Positions 9,112 through 17,783 are shown, counted from the first letter of the stretch. The stretch is DNA of 64,000 nt from JTS-RE37 sp041743975 (GCA_041743975.1 JBGTLT010000183.1:33979-97978), one strand, 5' to 3'. Notes: generated by a model not told the origin, from the letters alone. Translations and numbers: made by a program.

Positions 9112-9552
9112 GTGGAAACCCTAAACATTGCACTTGCTGACGATGACGATGATGACAGACTATTTTTTCAGGAAGCTATTGATGTAGTCTCCATACGGAC
9201 CAAGCTGTCCCTTTTTAAAAATGGGCAGGAGCTGATGGACTATCTCAACCTGCCGAATGTCATCGTGCCTAACCTTGTTTTCCTGGACCTCAACATGCCG
9301 GTCAAAAATGGGATGCAATGCCTGCGTGAAATCAGGGCAAACCCCAGGCTTAAAAATGTATCCATTGCCATTTATTCAACATCCTCTTCCGAAAAGGACA
9401 TTGAGGAAACCTTTGTGAATGGCGCAAACATTTATATAAACAAACCAAATAATTTTCAGGATTTACGGGAAGTAGTTGAGAAAGTACTGCATATCAAATG
9501 GCAATACCATACCTCCAACCTGAACAGGGATAATTTTTTGTTTCGGATATGA
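9112..9552 (+). CDS. Single-domain response regulator (Rcp1/CheY-like), GTG start
   Basis: 146 residues, a receiver domain and nothing else. The acidic pocket is an unusually long run of Asp (residues 10-15), the phospho-acceptor is Asp59 in VFLDLNMP and the conserved Lys is Lys111 in NKP. The STSS segment supplies the conserved Ser/Thr. This is the subgroup resembling cyanobacterial Rcp1, which receives phosphate from sensor kinases without a DNA-binding output. The start is GTG at 9112; no in-frame ATG precedes the DDD motif. It sits between a short AraC gene (13 bases upstream) and a large PAS kinase (119 bases downstream), which is the obvious candidate partner. Confidence 0.92.
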   Translation: METLNIALADDDDDDRLFFQEAIDVVSIRTKLSLFKNGQELMDYLNLPNVIVPNLVFLDLNMPVKNGMQCLREIRANPRLKNVSIAIYSTSSSEKDIEETFVNGANIYINKPNNFQDLREVVEKVLHIKWQYHTSNLNRDNFLFRI

Positions 9553-9671
9553 CTTCAATCTTTTATATGGGATAGTTCCCTTTTGAGGGATGTATAGGTA
9601 TACTTAAATTGTACTCTGGAATGGTAGGTGATGGGGATGCAGATATATGACAGGGGCGGATCATTGCGCTT

Positions 9672-12269
9672 ATGAACTTTCAGAATTTATACCGGGTTAA
9701 TTATTCGCTGCTTCCTTACAAGATCGCCCTCATACTGGCAGTAGCAATATTGTTCCTTATTGCCGGGCAATCGTACGGGAAGATCAAAAACCTGCAAAAG
9801 GCCTCTGAATGGGTAGCCCACTCTTTAGAAGTTGATAAGGAGATCTATGGGCTTTTCTCCTATTACAACGAGATGGAATCAGCTTGCCTTCGTTCACGTA
9901 TCATCAACGACAGTTCCTATTTGGTTTCCTATGAGAACTATAAAGCCGGGAGCGAACATTCATTTCAAAAATTAGCCTTTCTTACCCGGGATATTACCGA
10001 ACACCGAATTTACCTTGATTCCATATCCCGATTGAAAAATAGTCTGATTTTAACCCTTGATGCCATCAATAGCCAACCGGTGACCATAGATACCTTTAAC
10101 CCGGACACCCGGCAGAAAATGCAAAAGGTTACCGATATCCAGAATCAGCTTGCGAAATATAAATCCGCTATGCTGATCAAGAAGGATGCCTTGTTGCAGG
10201 AGCGGATGGCAACCTATATTTCCCAAAGCACCCTTTCAACTATTAACTCCTTATTGCTGGCGCTGTTTTCACTTTTTGTTTTTGGGATCGCATTCTATAA
10301 AATAAGCCGACATAAAAAAAGGATATTTTATTCCGAATCGTTTTTATTCAATATCCTGCAGAGCACGGACAACATCATCAACTATTATGAACCTATCTAC
10401 CGCGATGATAAAATAGTTGATTTTAAAATCGTTTTTGCCAATCAGGGCAACAAAGTGTATCTCAATGTGTCACCCGCGGCTATCACGGGCAAACCGGTCT
10501 CCAAGGTTTTTCCCTACCACCTCCAAAACGGGGAACTGAACTTAATGATATCCGCATTTACGGAGAAGAAAATTGTGAGTTTTGACCACCAGATTATGAT
10601 CGAAGCCGAAAAGATGTGGTTTCGGTTCATTGTTAGTCCGATGGAGCAGGGTATCACTGTAACTATCATCAATACAAGTCCGGAAAGGAACGAAGAGGAG
10701 AACTTACGGGTTTTGAATGAAATGCTGCGAACGCATAACCAGGAATTAGAGGAAACCAAATCATTCCTGAAGGCTATCCTGAGTAGTACCAATAATATTA
10801 TCATATCTTTTGAGCCTGTATGGAATGAGGATGCGGAGATCATTGATTTTAAATATGTTTACCTCAATGAGCAGGTGGAACCGGTAATAAATTCTTCCCC
10901 CGAGGAGATCATAGGCCGAATGGTGAGTGAGGTGTCTCCAGGTGTATTTAAATCAGGAGTATTCGAAAAGTTGGTTAGCTGTTATACCCGGAACATGCCA
11001 ATAGATTATGAAACCAATTATGAGAGGGATGGGAAAAAATACTGGTTTCATGGGAAGGCTATAAGATCTGGCAACCGCATTACTATTACCTCCACGGACA
11101 TTTCAAATTTAAAGAACGCACTTCAGGACCTCATCATATTAAATGATGACCTGGAAATTCAGAACTCCATCCTTTCTGAAGCGGAAGCCATGGCACAGAT
11201 TGGTAGCTACACCTTCTTTTTGGATACGGCTACTTCGGTCATATCCAATAATTTTTACAGATTACTGGGTATTGAACCCCATGAGTTTGACCCTTCCTTC
11301 GAAACTTTTCGGAAATTTGTACACCCGGATGATCACGAATTCTATGAAAAGATTGTAAAACAAATCCTGGAAGGGCGCCAAACAGGGGTTTATAATTACC
11401 GAATCATTACCAAAGACGGGAAGGTCAAAAATTTAAAGTCCAAGGGTGATTTTCGTAAAAGGGATGGTAAAACCATACTGGTCGGGGTGGTGCAGGATGT
11501 TACGGATCAGATGAAGTCGGAAAGAATACTCAGATACAGGAACCTGGAGCTGAAAAGGACCAATGCGGAGCTCGAATCCTTCAACCGGGTGGCGAGCCAC
11601 GATTTACAGGAACCCCTTCGCAAGATCCAGATGTTCCTGTCCAGGATAAGCGAGGATGACAGGAAAATGCTATCGGATAGAGTGGTACACAATCTGGATA
11701 AAGTAAACCATACTGCCATACGGATGCAATCATTGATCATAAATTTACTGACCTATTCCCGTATTGATAACAGGCATGAAAATTTTGAAGAGGTAAATAT
11801 TAATATCGTCCTTGAAAAGGTGCTGGAAGACCTCGCCGTCCCCATTCAGGATGCCAGGGTTGTGATTTCCTTTGAAGAGTTGCCGACAGTTAAGGGGGTG
11901 GCCTACCAATTGGAGCAGGTTTTCAGCAATTTAATTTCCAATGCCATAAAATACCGCAGTAAAACCAAAACACCTGAAATAGCGATACATGCTGAAAAGG
12001 TTCATCGTAGCCAGATTGCAGAATCATTTGAAAAACCTGCGTTGCACTACTACAAAATAACCACAGTGGACAATGGTATCGGCTTTGACCCGGAATACGC
12101 GATTAAGATCTTTGAACTTTTTGAACGCCTGCATCAAAAGACGGAATATTCGGGAACTGGCATCGGATTGGCCATTTGCAAGAAAATCATTGAAAACCAC
12201 CATGGCTATATTTATGCCGAAAGCCATGAAGACAAAGGAGCTGCCTTCATGATTTATTTACCTGCTTAA
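9672..12269 (+). CDS. Membrane-bound multi-PAS sensor histidine kinase
   Basis: 865 residues. Two membrane segments (about 16-33 and 187-208) enclose a helical extracytoplasmic domain resembling CHASE3, a sensor fold of unknown ligand. Three PAS-type domains follow (about 220-340, 365-485, 500-620; the last with the PAC-like YNYRIITKDGKVK segment). Next are HisKA with His643 in VASHDLQEPLRK and HATPase with SNAIKY, DNGIGF and GTGIGLAI motifs. No receiver is attached. The single-domain regulator immediately upstream is the likely phosphate acceptor. The H-box is very similar to that of the CheB-CheR kinase at the left of the window, suggesting that the two kinases could share response regulators (inference). 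Confidence 0.92.
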   Translation: MNFQNLYRVNYSLLPYKIALILAVAILFLIAGQSYGKIKNLQKASEWVAHSLEVDKEIYGLFSYYNEMESACLRSRIINDSSYLVSYENYKAGSEHSFQKLAFLTRDITEHRIYLDSISRLKNSLILTLDAINSQPVTIDTFNPDTRQKMQKVTDIQNQLAKYKSAMLIKKDALLQERMATYISQSTLSTINSLLLALFSLFVFGIAFYKISRHKKRIFYSESFLFNILQSTDNIINYYEPIYRDDKIVDFKIVFANQGNKVYLNVSPAAITGKPVSKVFPYHLQNGELNLMISAFTEKKIVSFDHQIMIEAEKMWFRFIVSPMEQGITVTIINTSPERNEEENLRVLNEMLRTHNQELEETKSFLKAILSSTNNIIISFEPVWNEDAEIIDFKYVYLNEQVEPVINSSPEEIIGRMVSEVSPGVFKSGVFEKLVSCYTRNMPIDYETNYERDGKKYWFHGKAIRSGNRITITSTDISNLKNALQDLIILNDDLEIQNSILSEAEAMAQIGSYTFFLDTATSVISNNFYRLLGIEPHEFDPSFETFRKFVHPDDHEFYEKIVKQILEGRQTGVYNYRIITKDGKVKNLKSKGDFRKRDGKTILVGVVQDVTDQMKSERILRYRNLELKRTNAELESFNRVASHDLQEPLRKIQMFLSRISEDDRKMLSDRVVHNLDKVNHTAIRMQSLIINLLTYSRIDNRHENFEEVNINIVLEKVLEDLAVPIQDARVVISFEELPTVKGVAYQLEQVFSNLISNAIKYRSKTKTPEIAIHAEKVHRSQIAESFEKPALHYYKITTVDNGIGFDPEYAIKIFELFERLHQKTEYSGTGIGLAICKKIIENHHGYIYAESHEDKGAAFMIYLPA

Positions 12270-12492
12270 CGCTTCTGTACATAACCATCCTGGTATTTAA
12301 CGTAACCCCACAACGCTTTTCGGGGTTAGGCCTTCCTAACTCGCCCACGCTATTTTTTTACGAAGTTCCTGCCCATCTGCCCCTGCCGAAATCCGCAACG
12401 CATCCGGATCGCTGATCATCCTGTTAGCCCACAGCCGGTAGCATAATTCCCTTATCTGTAAGCCAACTACCCATGCCGGCCTTTAAAACCAT

Positions 12493-12524
12493 TAATTATA
12501 TAACATAATGCCATAATTATATAA
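12493..12524. repeat. Paired 11-base direct repeats, 21 bases apart
   Basis: TAATTATATAA occurs at 12493-12503 and again, without mismatch, at 12514-12524. The start-to-start distance is 21 bases, two turns of the helix, the spacing seen for tandem half-sites of AraC-type activators. The nearest gene downstream on the plus strand is an AraC regulator, 300 bases away. An operator for that or another AraC protein is an inference; AT-rich composition raises the chance of coincidence. Confidence 0.4.
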
Positions 12525-12611
12525 TATCAACCTTGACTTTCCTGGCGAACTTTATCACAAGTAAAAAACATCATAGAAAAATTATTCGTTAAGCTGCATA
12601 AAAAATCGTTT

Positions 12612-12773
12612 ATGGTTAAAATATATCAATTTATCATTCGAAACTTCACGCCATTTGAAGTAATCATCGCTCACCCGCTACTGGCAGAAATTGAAAATGA
12701 CCATATGATGGACAATTTCATTATAGGGATGACAAATCAAGAAATAGAGCCCCGTACCAGCCATCGAATTTAG
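12612..12773 (+). CDS. Doubtful small reading frame, 53 codons
   Basis: An ATG at 12612 opens a frame of 53 codons to a TAG at 12771. The predicted product is mixed in composition with a hydrophobic start (VKIYQFII) and no recognised motif. It ends 50 bases before the AraC gene. It may be a leader peptide, a short protein or simple chance; I have no family evidence. Confidence 0.2.
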   Translation: MVKIYQFIIRNFTPFEVIIAHPLLAEIENDHMMDNFIIGMTNQEIEPRTSHRI

Positions 12774-12823
12774 GCTGCGCTGATAATCTGCCTACGGTTA
12801 TTAACCCATTTAATAAGAATACA

Positions 12824-13852
12824 ATGAAATCTATACAATTAAAGACAAATAAAATAAGTGACATGTTCCGGGAACTCCATGATTCTCTGGGCGGCTCACA
12901 TTCAGTTGACATAAGGGAACACATTTTAGATGTGAATAACGAACTAGGTTGTGGTCGTATCCGGGGAATATCCTTTGAGGATGGAATTACTTATCTGGAG
13001 TTCGATATGACCTTTTCGGAAAAGCTGGTCCTTACCATTGAGGCTTCCGATAAAATGCCGATTTATTTCACCTTTTGTTCAAAAGGTAAGTTGGCACACA
13101 GCTTTGGCCCTGAAGGCGAAAAGCGCCTCCTTGGAAATTTCCAGACCGGTATCCTTACCAACAAGTCTGCTCAGGAGCATACCTTGTATTTCCAAAAAGA
13201 TGTACGGATTCGAACTTCCCTGATAACCGTGAATGTTGCAGAAAATACAGAAAATGAATCCAATAACGAATTGAAATCCAGATTAAAGCAAACCTTCTTT
13301 GCAAATGTGAAATCTGACAACTTCGTCTATATCGGTACCCATAACCTTAAGATCGCGGAATTGACACAGCAATTGAGCGCGATTACACAGAAAGGTATTG
13401 TTCGGCACTTACTGATCGAGGGATATGTTCATATGATGCTTGCATTGGAAATCCAGCAGCATTCTGATGACCTGGACAAAATGGAAAATTTTACCGGTTC
13501 GCTCACACCTCGTGAAATGGATTCGGTAGTGGAAGTATCTGAATTCATCAAGAATTATCCGGAAACACAATTATGCATCAAACAATTGAGCCATAAATCA
13601 GGCCTGTCACCTTCCAAGCTTCAGGAAGGATTCAAACTGATGCACGATCGTACCGTATCTGATTATATAAGGGACGTACGGGTAAGGAAATCGGAGGAAC
13701 TGATCAAAAATACGGACCTCAATATTTCTGAAGTAGTGTATAGTATAGGATTGACCAGCAGGAGCTATTTTTCCAAGATTTTCAAGAAAAAATACAACTG
13801 CAGTCCGAAACAATATAAAAATCAACAACAACGTTTAGCCGCATCTGCCTGA
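12824..13852 (+). CDS. AraC-family transcriptional regulator with an unknown N-terminal domain
   Basis: 342 residues. The last 110 residues are a typical AraC DNA-binding region: IKQLSHKSGLSPSKLQEGFK for the first helix-turn-helix and LNISEVVYSIGLTSRSYFSKIFKKKYNCSP in part for the second, ending in the conserved FKxxYGxSPxxY-like block. The N-terminal 220 residues are unlike the AraC cupin; they begin with a charged helix and several beta-strand-like stretches, a pattern seen in Bacteroidota PchR/YqhC-like regulators that may bind small molecules. No regulated neighbour is obvious: the gene is isolated, preceded by a long AT-rich region with direct repeats and closed by a terminator. Confidence 0.88.
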   Translation: MKSIQLKTNKISDMFRELHDSLGGSHSVDIREHILDVNNELGCGRIRGISFEDGITYLEFDMTFSEKLVLTIEASDKMPIYFTFCSKGKLAHSFGPEGEKRLLGNFQTGILTNKSAQEHTLYFQKDVRIRTSLITVNVAENTENESNNELKSRLKQTFFANVKSDNFVYIGTHNLKIAELTQQLSAITQKGIVRHLLIEGYVHMMLALEIQQHSDDLDKMENFTGSLTPREMDSVVEVSEFIKNYPETQLCIKQLSHKSGLSPSKLQEGFKLMHDRTVSDYIRDVRVRKSEELIKNTDLNISEVVYSIGLTSRSYFSKIFKKKYNCSPKQYKNQQQRLAASA

Positions 13853-13875
13853 TCAGCTTTCAGAAATATCCATTT

Positions 13876-13903
13876 AAAAACCAGCCGCCCGGGCTGGTTT
13901 TTT
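13876..13903 (+). terminator. Rho-independent terminator after the AraC gene
   Basis: AAAAACCAGCC/GGCTGGTTTTTT: a near-perfect stem around CGCCCG with an A-run on one side and a T-run on the other, so it can serve both strands. It lies 24 bases past the AraC stop and may also stop minus-strand transcripts leaving the DUF892 gene. Confidence 0.9.
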
Positions 13904-13958
13904 ATGCTCTTATTTCAGGGATTAGCAGTCCACAAAGGATTGGATAGTTCAAAAGCAA

Positions 13959-14013
13959 AGCTCCCCCCGGCCGGCTCCCCATCATAATGCGGAGACCCAC
14001 CGGCGGGGGGAGC
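13959..14013. repeat. Strong GC-rich inverted repeat between convergent genes
   Basis: AGCTCCCCCC plus GCCGG on the left pairs with CCGGC plus GGGGGGAGCT on the right, giving 15 paired bases with a single bulged G and a loop of about 24 bases. There is no T-run on either side. It sits between the AraC terminator and the stop of the convergent DUF892 gene. It may stabilise the 3' end of an mRNA or be a dispersed palindromic element; I see no second copy in the window. Confidence 0.75.
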
Positions 14014-14042
14014 TGTATTGCTGCAAACGCCTGTCCTAATCC

Positions 14043-14534
14043 TTAGGAAGCGTTGATGGCTTTTTTATTCAACCTGCTTTCAGCCAATTTGTTGAGGGCT
14101 TTGTCAGCATCATATTCCTCGTCCAGGATAGTCTGGAGCTTTTCAGCAATTTTTTTATGTCCCAATTCCTTGGCATAGCGAACCGCGGTTCCATATCCTG
14201 ATATTTCATAGTGCTCTACCCGTTGCGCTTCGGCAATAAGGCCTGCATCCATCACTTCATCACTTTCAGCTTCTTCGATAAATCCTTCCGCCTCTTTGAT
14301 CAACCCTTCCATCGCCTTGCAGGCTTCTCCTTTAGGGGAAACATCCAATTCCTCGCAAATCTCCTCCAGGCGGCTTTTTTGTTCTTTGGTGACCGCAAGG
14401 TGGTCCTCAAATGCTTTTTTTAATTTGCTGTCCGAGGCATTTTTAACCATTTTTGGCAGGGCTACAACCAATTGGCTTTCTGCACTATACAAGTCCTTTA
14501 GCTGGTGCTCAAATAAATCTTCTAGTGTTTTCAT
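14043..14534 (-). CDS. DUF892 (YciE/YciF) ferritin-like protein
   Basis: 163 residues, mostly helical, starting MKTLEDLFEHQLKDLYSAE, the canonical opening of the family. Conserved Glu/His positions of the four-helix ferritin-like bundle are visible in YSAESQL, EDHLAVTKEQ, EAQRVEHYEISGYG and LDEEYDADK. The family is stress-induced and binds a di-metal site in YciF of E. coli, but its reaction is not established. A frame extending to 14630 adds 32 residues that do not match the family; the inner ATG is chosen. Converges with the AraC gene. With csbD and the acidic lipoprotein it makes this district look like a stress regulon (inference). Confidence 0.92.
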   Translation of the reverse strand: MKTLEDLFEHQLKDLYSAESQLVVALPKMVKNASDSKLKKAFEDHLAVTKEQKSRLEEICEELDVSPKGEACKAMEGLIKEAEGFIEEAESDEVMDAGLIAEAQRVEHYEISGYGTAVRYAKELGHKKIAEKLQTILDEEYDADKALNKLAESRLNKKAINAS

Positions 14535-14903
14535 GGTATCTATTTTCAAATTAATAATACTGTTACTTTTTGCTAAAGTACCCCTCAGGGAGTGTTTGGA
14601 ATAGCCTTTACGATAAGAAAAATAACGCAATCAACAGGCCCTTGTACGGATTCCGGATAAGGGGTCATTAGGCGAGTGCAATTGGTACGGCAATACAGAA
14701 AAACAGGAAATTTGTATTCAGGATTTGGATAAAACCCGGCAAAGTTACCACCTCCGGGAGCAGCCTGGAGTGGGAGGAAGATATGGAAGGTGGCCCCTGT
14801 ATTTTTCCATCAGGCTAATATTATTCCATTGTTTATGGATTACCTTTTAAATGATGGAGGCGCCAATCCCTGTCCCGCAGAAATCATGTTGTTGATGCCG
14901 GGA
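14535..14903. other. Intergenic stretch without a recognisable gene
   Basis: About 370 bases between two minus-strand genes (a response regulator and the DUF892 protein). The promoter of the DUF892 gene should be here. No reading frame, hairpin or RNA gene stood out. Confidence 0.4.
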
Positions 14904-15350
14904 TCAGACTTTGATTATAAAATCTTTCATGGAGGCAGGTCCATTCATATTTTGATGGATTGATTCCATACTACGCTGCAGGGCTGCTTTGAGTTGGGTG
15001 TAGGATTTTGGTTTTTGCAGGTACAGGTTGGCACCTTTTTCGAGTAAAACCTCCGCAATTTGCGGATCAAGGGATGTAGAATAAATTACAATCGGGATTT
15101 CGGACAACGCCGGTTCCAGTTTGATATCGTTAAGGCACTCCTCCCCATTCATGAGCGGCATATTGAGGTCCAGGAATATAATATCAGGCAATGCAATTTC
15201 CCTGTCAACCAGGTTCGCCATAAGGTCCACACCATTTTCAAAAGTTGTCACTTTGGTATCTGTGTCAAGTTCATCGAGGGCCTCACAAAATAATATCCGG
15301 TCATCATCATCGTCATCTGCAAGGAAAATATTCAACTGATCTTTGTTCAT
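14904..15350 (-). CDS. Single-domain response regulator (Rcp1/CheY-like)
   Basis: 148 residues, receiver only. It starts MNKDQLNIFLADDDDDDR, then Asp61 in IFLDLNMPLMNG as phospho-acceptor and Lys113 in LQKPKSYTQL as the conserved lysine. It is clearly paralogous to the regulator at 9.1 kb: same Asp-run, same LDLNMP motif, same IYSTS segment and similar length. No kinase gene is adjacent, so it is an orphan; the two large kinases in this district are candidate donors. The upstream region contains a structured 49-base repeat. Confidence 0.92.
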   Translation of the reverse strand: MNKDQLNIFLADDDDDDRILFCEALDELDTDTKVTTFENGVDLMANLVDREIALPDIIFLDLNMPLMNGEECLNDIKLEPALSEIPIVIYSTSLDPQIAEVLLEKGANLYLQKPKSYTQLKAALQRSMESIHQNMNGPASMKDFIIKV

Positions 15351-15500
15351 GGGATTAAGATAATTTATTCGGAAGCTAAAAATAAGGTATTATGTAACAT
15401 AGACGTTTAAATTTCTTTAAACAATAGTAACCATTAACCCTCAAAATGTAAAGCAAAGGTTATTAAATCAAAAGAATTCTTCGGGGCTTTTGCCCCGGGG

Positions 15501-15549
15501 CACCTCACTTCTGGAGAGGCCGAAACCGCTTAGGCGGTTTCGGGTGAGG
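15501..15549. repeat. 49-base structured repeat, copy 1
   Basis: Matches the element at 24029-24077 at 43 of 49 positions without gaps. The outer ends CCTCAC/GTGAGG pair, and inside lies a perfect 10-base stem CCGAAACCGC/GCGGTTTCGG closed by TTAG (15520-15543). Directly upstream, CGGGGC-TTTT-GCCCCG (15482-15497) forms one more hairpin. The copy sits in the 332-base gap between the divergent response regulator (ending upstream at 15350) and dehydrogenase (from 15683); the rest of that gap holds nothing I recognise. Confidence 0.8.
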
Positions 15550-15682
15550 GGATAATTGGTTTCAAGAAATTCTTTATTTAAGTCTGTAACACCCCCTGTA
15601 ATGTAAAGTTACTCATTTCCATCTTTTTGAATAACCGTACCTTTAGGCTGCACTATTTCAAAATTACAATTATCTTCATCAT

Positions 15683-16690
15683 ATGAAGTATATTGTGTGC
15701 CATAAGCCAGGAAATTTCGCCCTTGAGCATAAACCTTCCCCTGTGCGAAAGAAGGGGGAAGCCCTGCTCAAGGTCATTAAAATTGGCATATGTGGCACGG
15801 ACCTCCACGCCTATTTGGGGAACCAGGCCTTTTTTACATATCCCAGGATACTGGGCCATGAGCTGGCTGCGGAAGTGGTGGAGATTGATACCAATAAAGA
15901 TGGGATACGAGTTGGTGACAAGGTTGTGGTAATGCCGTATGTGAGTTGCGGGCATTGTATCGCCTGTCGGAACGGAAAAACCAACTGCTGCACGGAAATA
16001 CGTGTTATGGGGGTGCATATAGACGGAGGCATGCAGGAGTATATCAGCGTCCCATCCACCTTGCTGTTAAAGGCCGAAGGCCTGGAATATGACCAGATGG
16101 CTGTTATAGAACCACTAGCGATTGCAGCCCATTCCATACGGCGGGCTGCCGTGAAAAAAGGGGAATTCGTGGTAGTGGTTGGCTGTGGCCCCATCGGTAT
16201 CGGGATACTCCGGTTGGCCCAAAAGGAGGGGGCTATACCGATTGCCGTGGAACCGGATAAAGGCCGTCTTGCGTTCGCTGGGAACTTCCTTGGCGTGGAG
16301 CATCTCATAGGGGATCCTTCCGGGGCGGTTGAACAAATCGCGGAAATTACCAAGGGCGATTTGGCAACTTGTGTATTTGATGCCACCGGGCACCGGGGGG
16401 CACTGGAAAAAGGCATCCATTATATGGCCCATGGGGGGCGTTATGTGTTGGTAGGATTGTCCAAAGGTGACCTGACTTTCCCGCATCCCGTGATACATGC
16501 TAAAGAGACCACGCTCCTTTGTAGCAGGAATGCCACACGGGAAGATTTTGAGTATGCCATGCAATCGATCGGCCAATTCCCCACATCCGCCTATATAACC
16601 CATCATGTGCCTTTTGAGGAAATGATCGCCCGATTTGAAAGTTGGACCATCCCCGGGAACGGGGTTATAAAAGCGATGGTAAATTTGTAG
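15683..16690 (+). CDS. Zinc-dependent medium-chain dehydrogenase, sugar/sugar-acid type
   Basis: 335 residues of the zinc alcohol dehydrogenase superfamily. Catalytic zinc ligands are visible as Cys36 (GICGTD) and His58-Glu59 (LGHE); the structural zinc site is the Cys88-Cys91-Cys94-Cys102 set. The NAD(P)-binding Rossmann turn is VVGCGPIGIG. Within the superfamily it resembles L-gulonate/L-galactonate 5-dehydrogenases and L-fucose/threonine-type dehydrogenases. Downstream on the same strand are a KDG-type kinase (28 bases), a UxaA-family dehydratase and a lactonase, so oxidation of a sugar or aldonate is likely. Substrate identity is not settled by sequence. Confidence 0.88.
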   Translation: MKYIVCHKPGNFALEHKPSPVRKKGEALLKVIKIGICGTDLHAYLGNQAFFTYPRILGHELAAEVVEIDTNKDGIRVGDKVVVMPYVSCGHCIACRNGKTNCCTEIRVMGVHIDGGMQEYISVPSTLLLKAEGLEYDQMAVIEPLAIAAHSIRRAAVKKGEFVVVVGCGPIGIGILRLAQKEGAIPIAVEPDKGRLAFAGNFLGVEHLIGDPSGAVEQIAEITKGDLATCVFDATGHRGALEKGIHYMAHGGRYVLVGLSKGDLTFPHPVIHAKETTLLCSRNATREDFEYAMQSIGQFPTSAYITHHVPFEEMIARFESWTIPGNGVIKAMVNL

Positions 16691-16718
16691 CGGTACTATG
16701 CATTAATTGAGATAAAAT

Positions 16719-17759
16719 ATGAAAAAAGTAGTGACCTTCGGGGAAATTATGATGCGGCTTTCACCACCTGGATTCCTGAGGTTTTCCCAGTCGGGTTCCT
16801 TCGATGTGGTTTACGGGGGCGGGGAATCCAATGTGGCGGTGTCCCTGGCCAACTTTGGTATCCCGGTTGAATTCGTTACCCGACTCCCGCAAAATGATTT
16901 GGGGGATTGCGCGCTTATGGAAATGCGCAAACGGGGTGTGGGAGTATCGCATATCATTCAGGGAGGCCCGCGCCTTGGGATCTATTTTTTAGAAACAGGG
17001 GCCGTATCCCGTGGCAGTAAAGTAATCTATGACAGGGAACATTCTGCCATGGCGGAAATAAAGCCCGGGATGATAGGATGGGAGCAGGTTTTTAAGGATG
17101 TGCAATGGTTTCACTGGACAGGTATAACCCCCGCTATATCGCGGGGGGCTGCCGATGCCTGCCTGGAAGCTGTAAAGACCGCTTCCAAAATGGGGATCAC
17201 GATCTCAACAGATTTGAATTACCGTGCGAAGCTCTGGAAATACGGGTGTAATTCCGAGGAAATCATGACAGAACTTGCCGGGTATTGTGATATTATCCTG
17301 GGCAATGAAGAAGATGCTGAAAAGCATTTCGGGATCAAACCGGAAGGCCTTGATATTACTACCCAGGGACATGAGGTGACCGCAGAGGCTTTTTTATCGG
17401 TCTGCAGGCAAATGATGGAGAAATTTCCCAGGGCTAAAAAGGTGATCACCACCCTGAGGGGATCCATTTCCGCATCTCATAACACATGGGCCGGGGTTTT
17501 GTATGATGGCGAAACATTGTATGAATCCCCCCAATACCAGATCACGGATATAGTAGACAGGGTAGGGGGCGGCGATTCCTTTATGGGAGGCCTTATTTAC
17601 GGATTGCTGACCTATCCCGGAGATGACAGGAAAGCATTGAATTTTGCTGTTGCTGCCTCTTGCCTGAAACATACCATCGTTGGCGACGCGAACCTGGTTT
17701 CAATTGATGAGGTAGAGAAATTAATGGGTGGGGATGCCTCCGGAAGGGTAGCCCGCTAA
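16719..17759 (+). CDS. PfkB-family sugar kinase, 2-keto-3-deoxygluconate kinase type
   Basis: 346 residues. The PfkB N-terminal region (VTFGEIMMRLSPPG, then VYGGGESNVAVSLANFG) and the C-terminal signature DRVGGGDSFMGGLIYGL are intact; the Asp in GGDSF is the catalytic base of the family. GGGDSF in place of GAGDAF is common among KdgK proteins. KdgK phosphorylates 2-keto-3-deoxy-D-gluconate to KDPG, which an aldolase (Eda) splits to pyruvate and glyceraldehyde 3-phosphate. The UxaA-like dehydratase next door would supply KDG, which supports the call. No Eda homologue is in the window. Confidence 0.85.
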   Translation: MKKVVTFGEIMMRLSPPGFLRFSQSGSFDVVYGGGESNVAVSLANFGIPVEFVTRLPQNDLGDCALMEMRKRGVGVSHIIQGGPRLGIYFLETGAVSRGSKVIYDREHSAMAEIKPGMIGWEQVFKDVQWFHWTGITPAISRGAADACLEAVKTASKMGITISTDLNYRAKLWKYGCNSEEIMTELAGYCDIILGNEEDAEKHFGIKPEGLDITTQGHEVTAEAFLSVCRQMMEKFPRAKKVITTLRGSISASHNTWAGVLYDGETLYESPQYQITDIVDRVGGGDSFMGGLIYGLLTYPGDDRKALNFAVAASCLKHTIVGDANLVSIDEVEKLMGGDASGRVAR

Positions 17760-17783
17760 ACCAAATAGATGCTATGCCTGTAT

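Larger units (their letters stand above)
12270..12823. other. Intergenic region upstream of the second AraC gene
   Basis: About 550 bases. It contains an AACCCC/GGGGTT inverted repeat (12302-12328) just after the kinase, which might end its transcript but lacks a T-run; two AT-rich direct repeats listed separately; and one doubtful 53-codon reading frame, also listed. Nothing else was recognised. Confidence 0.5.
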
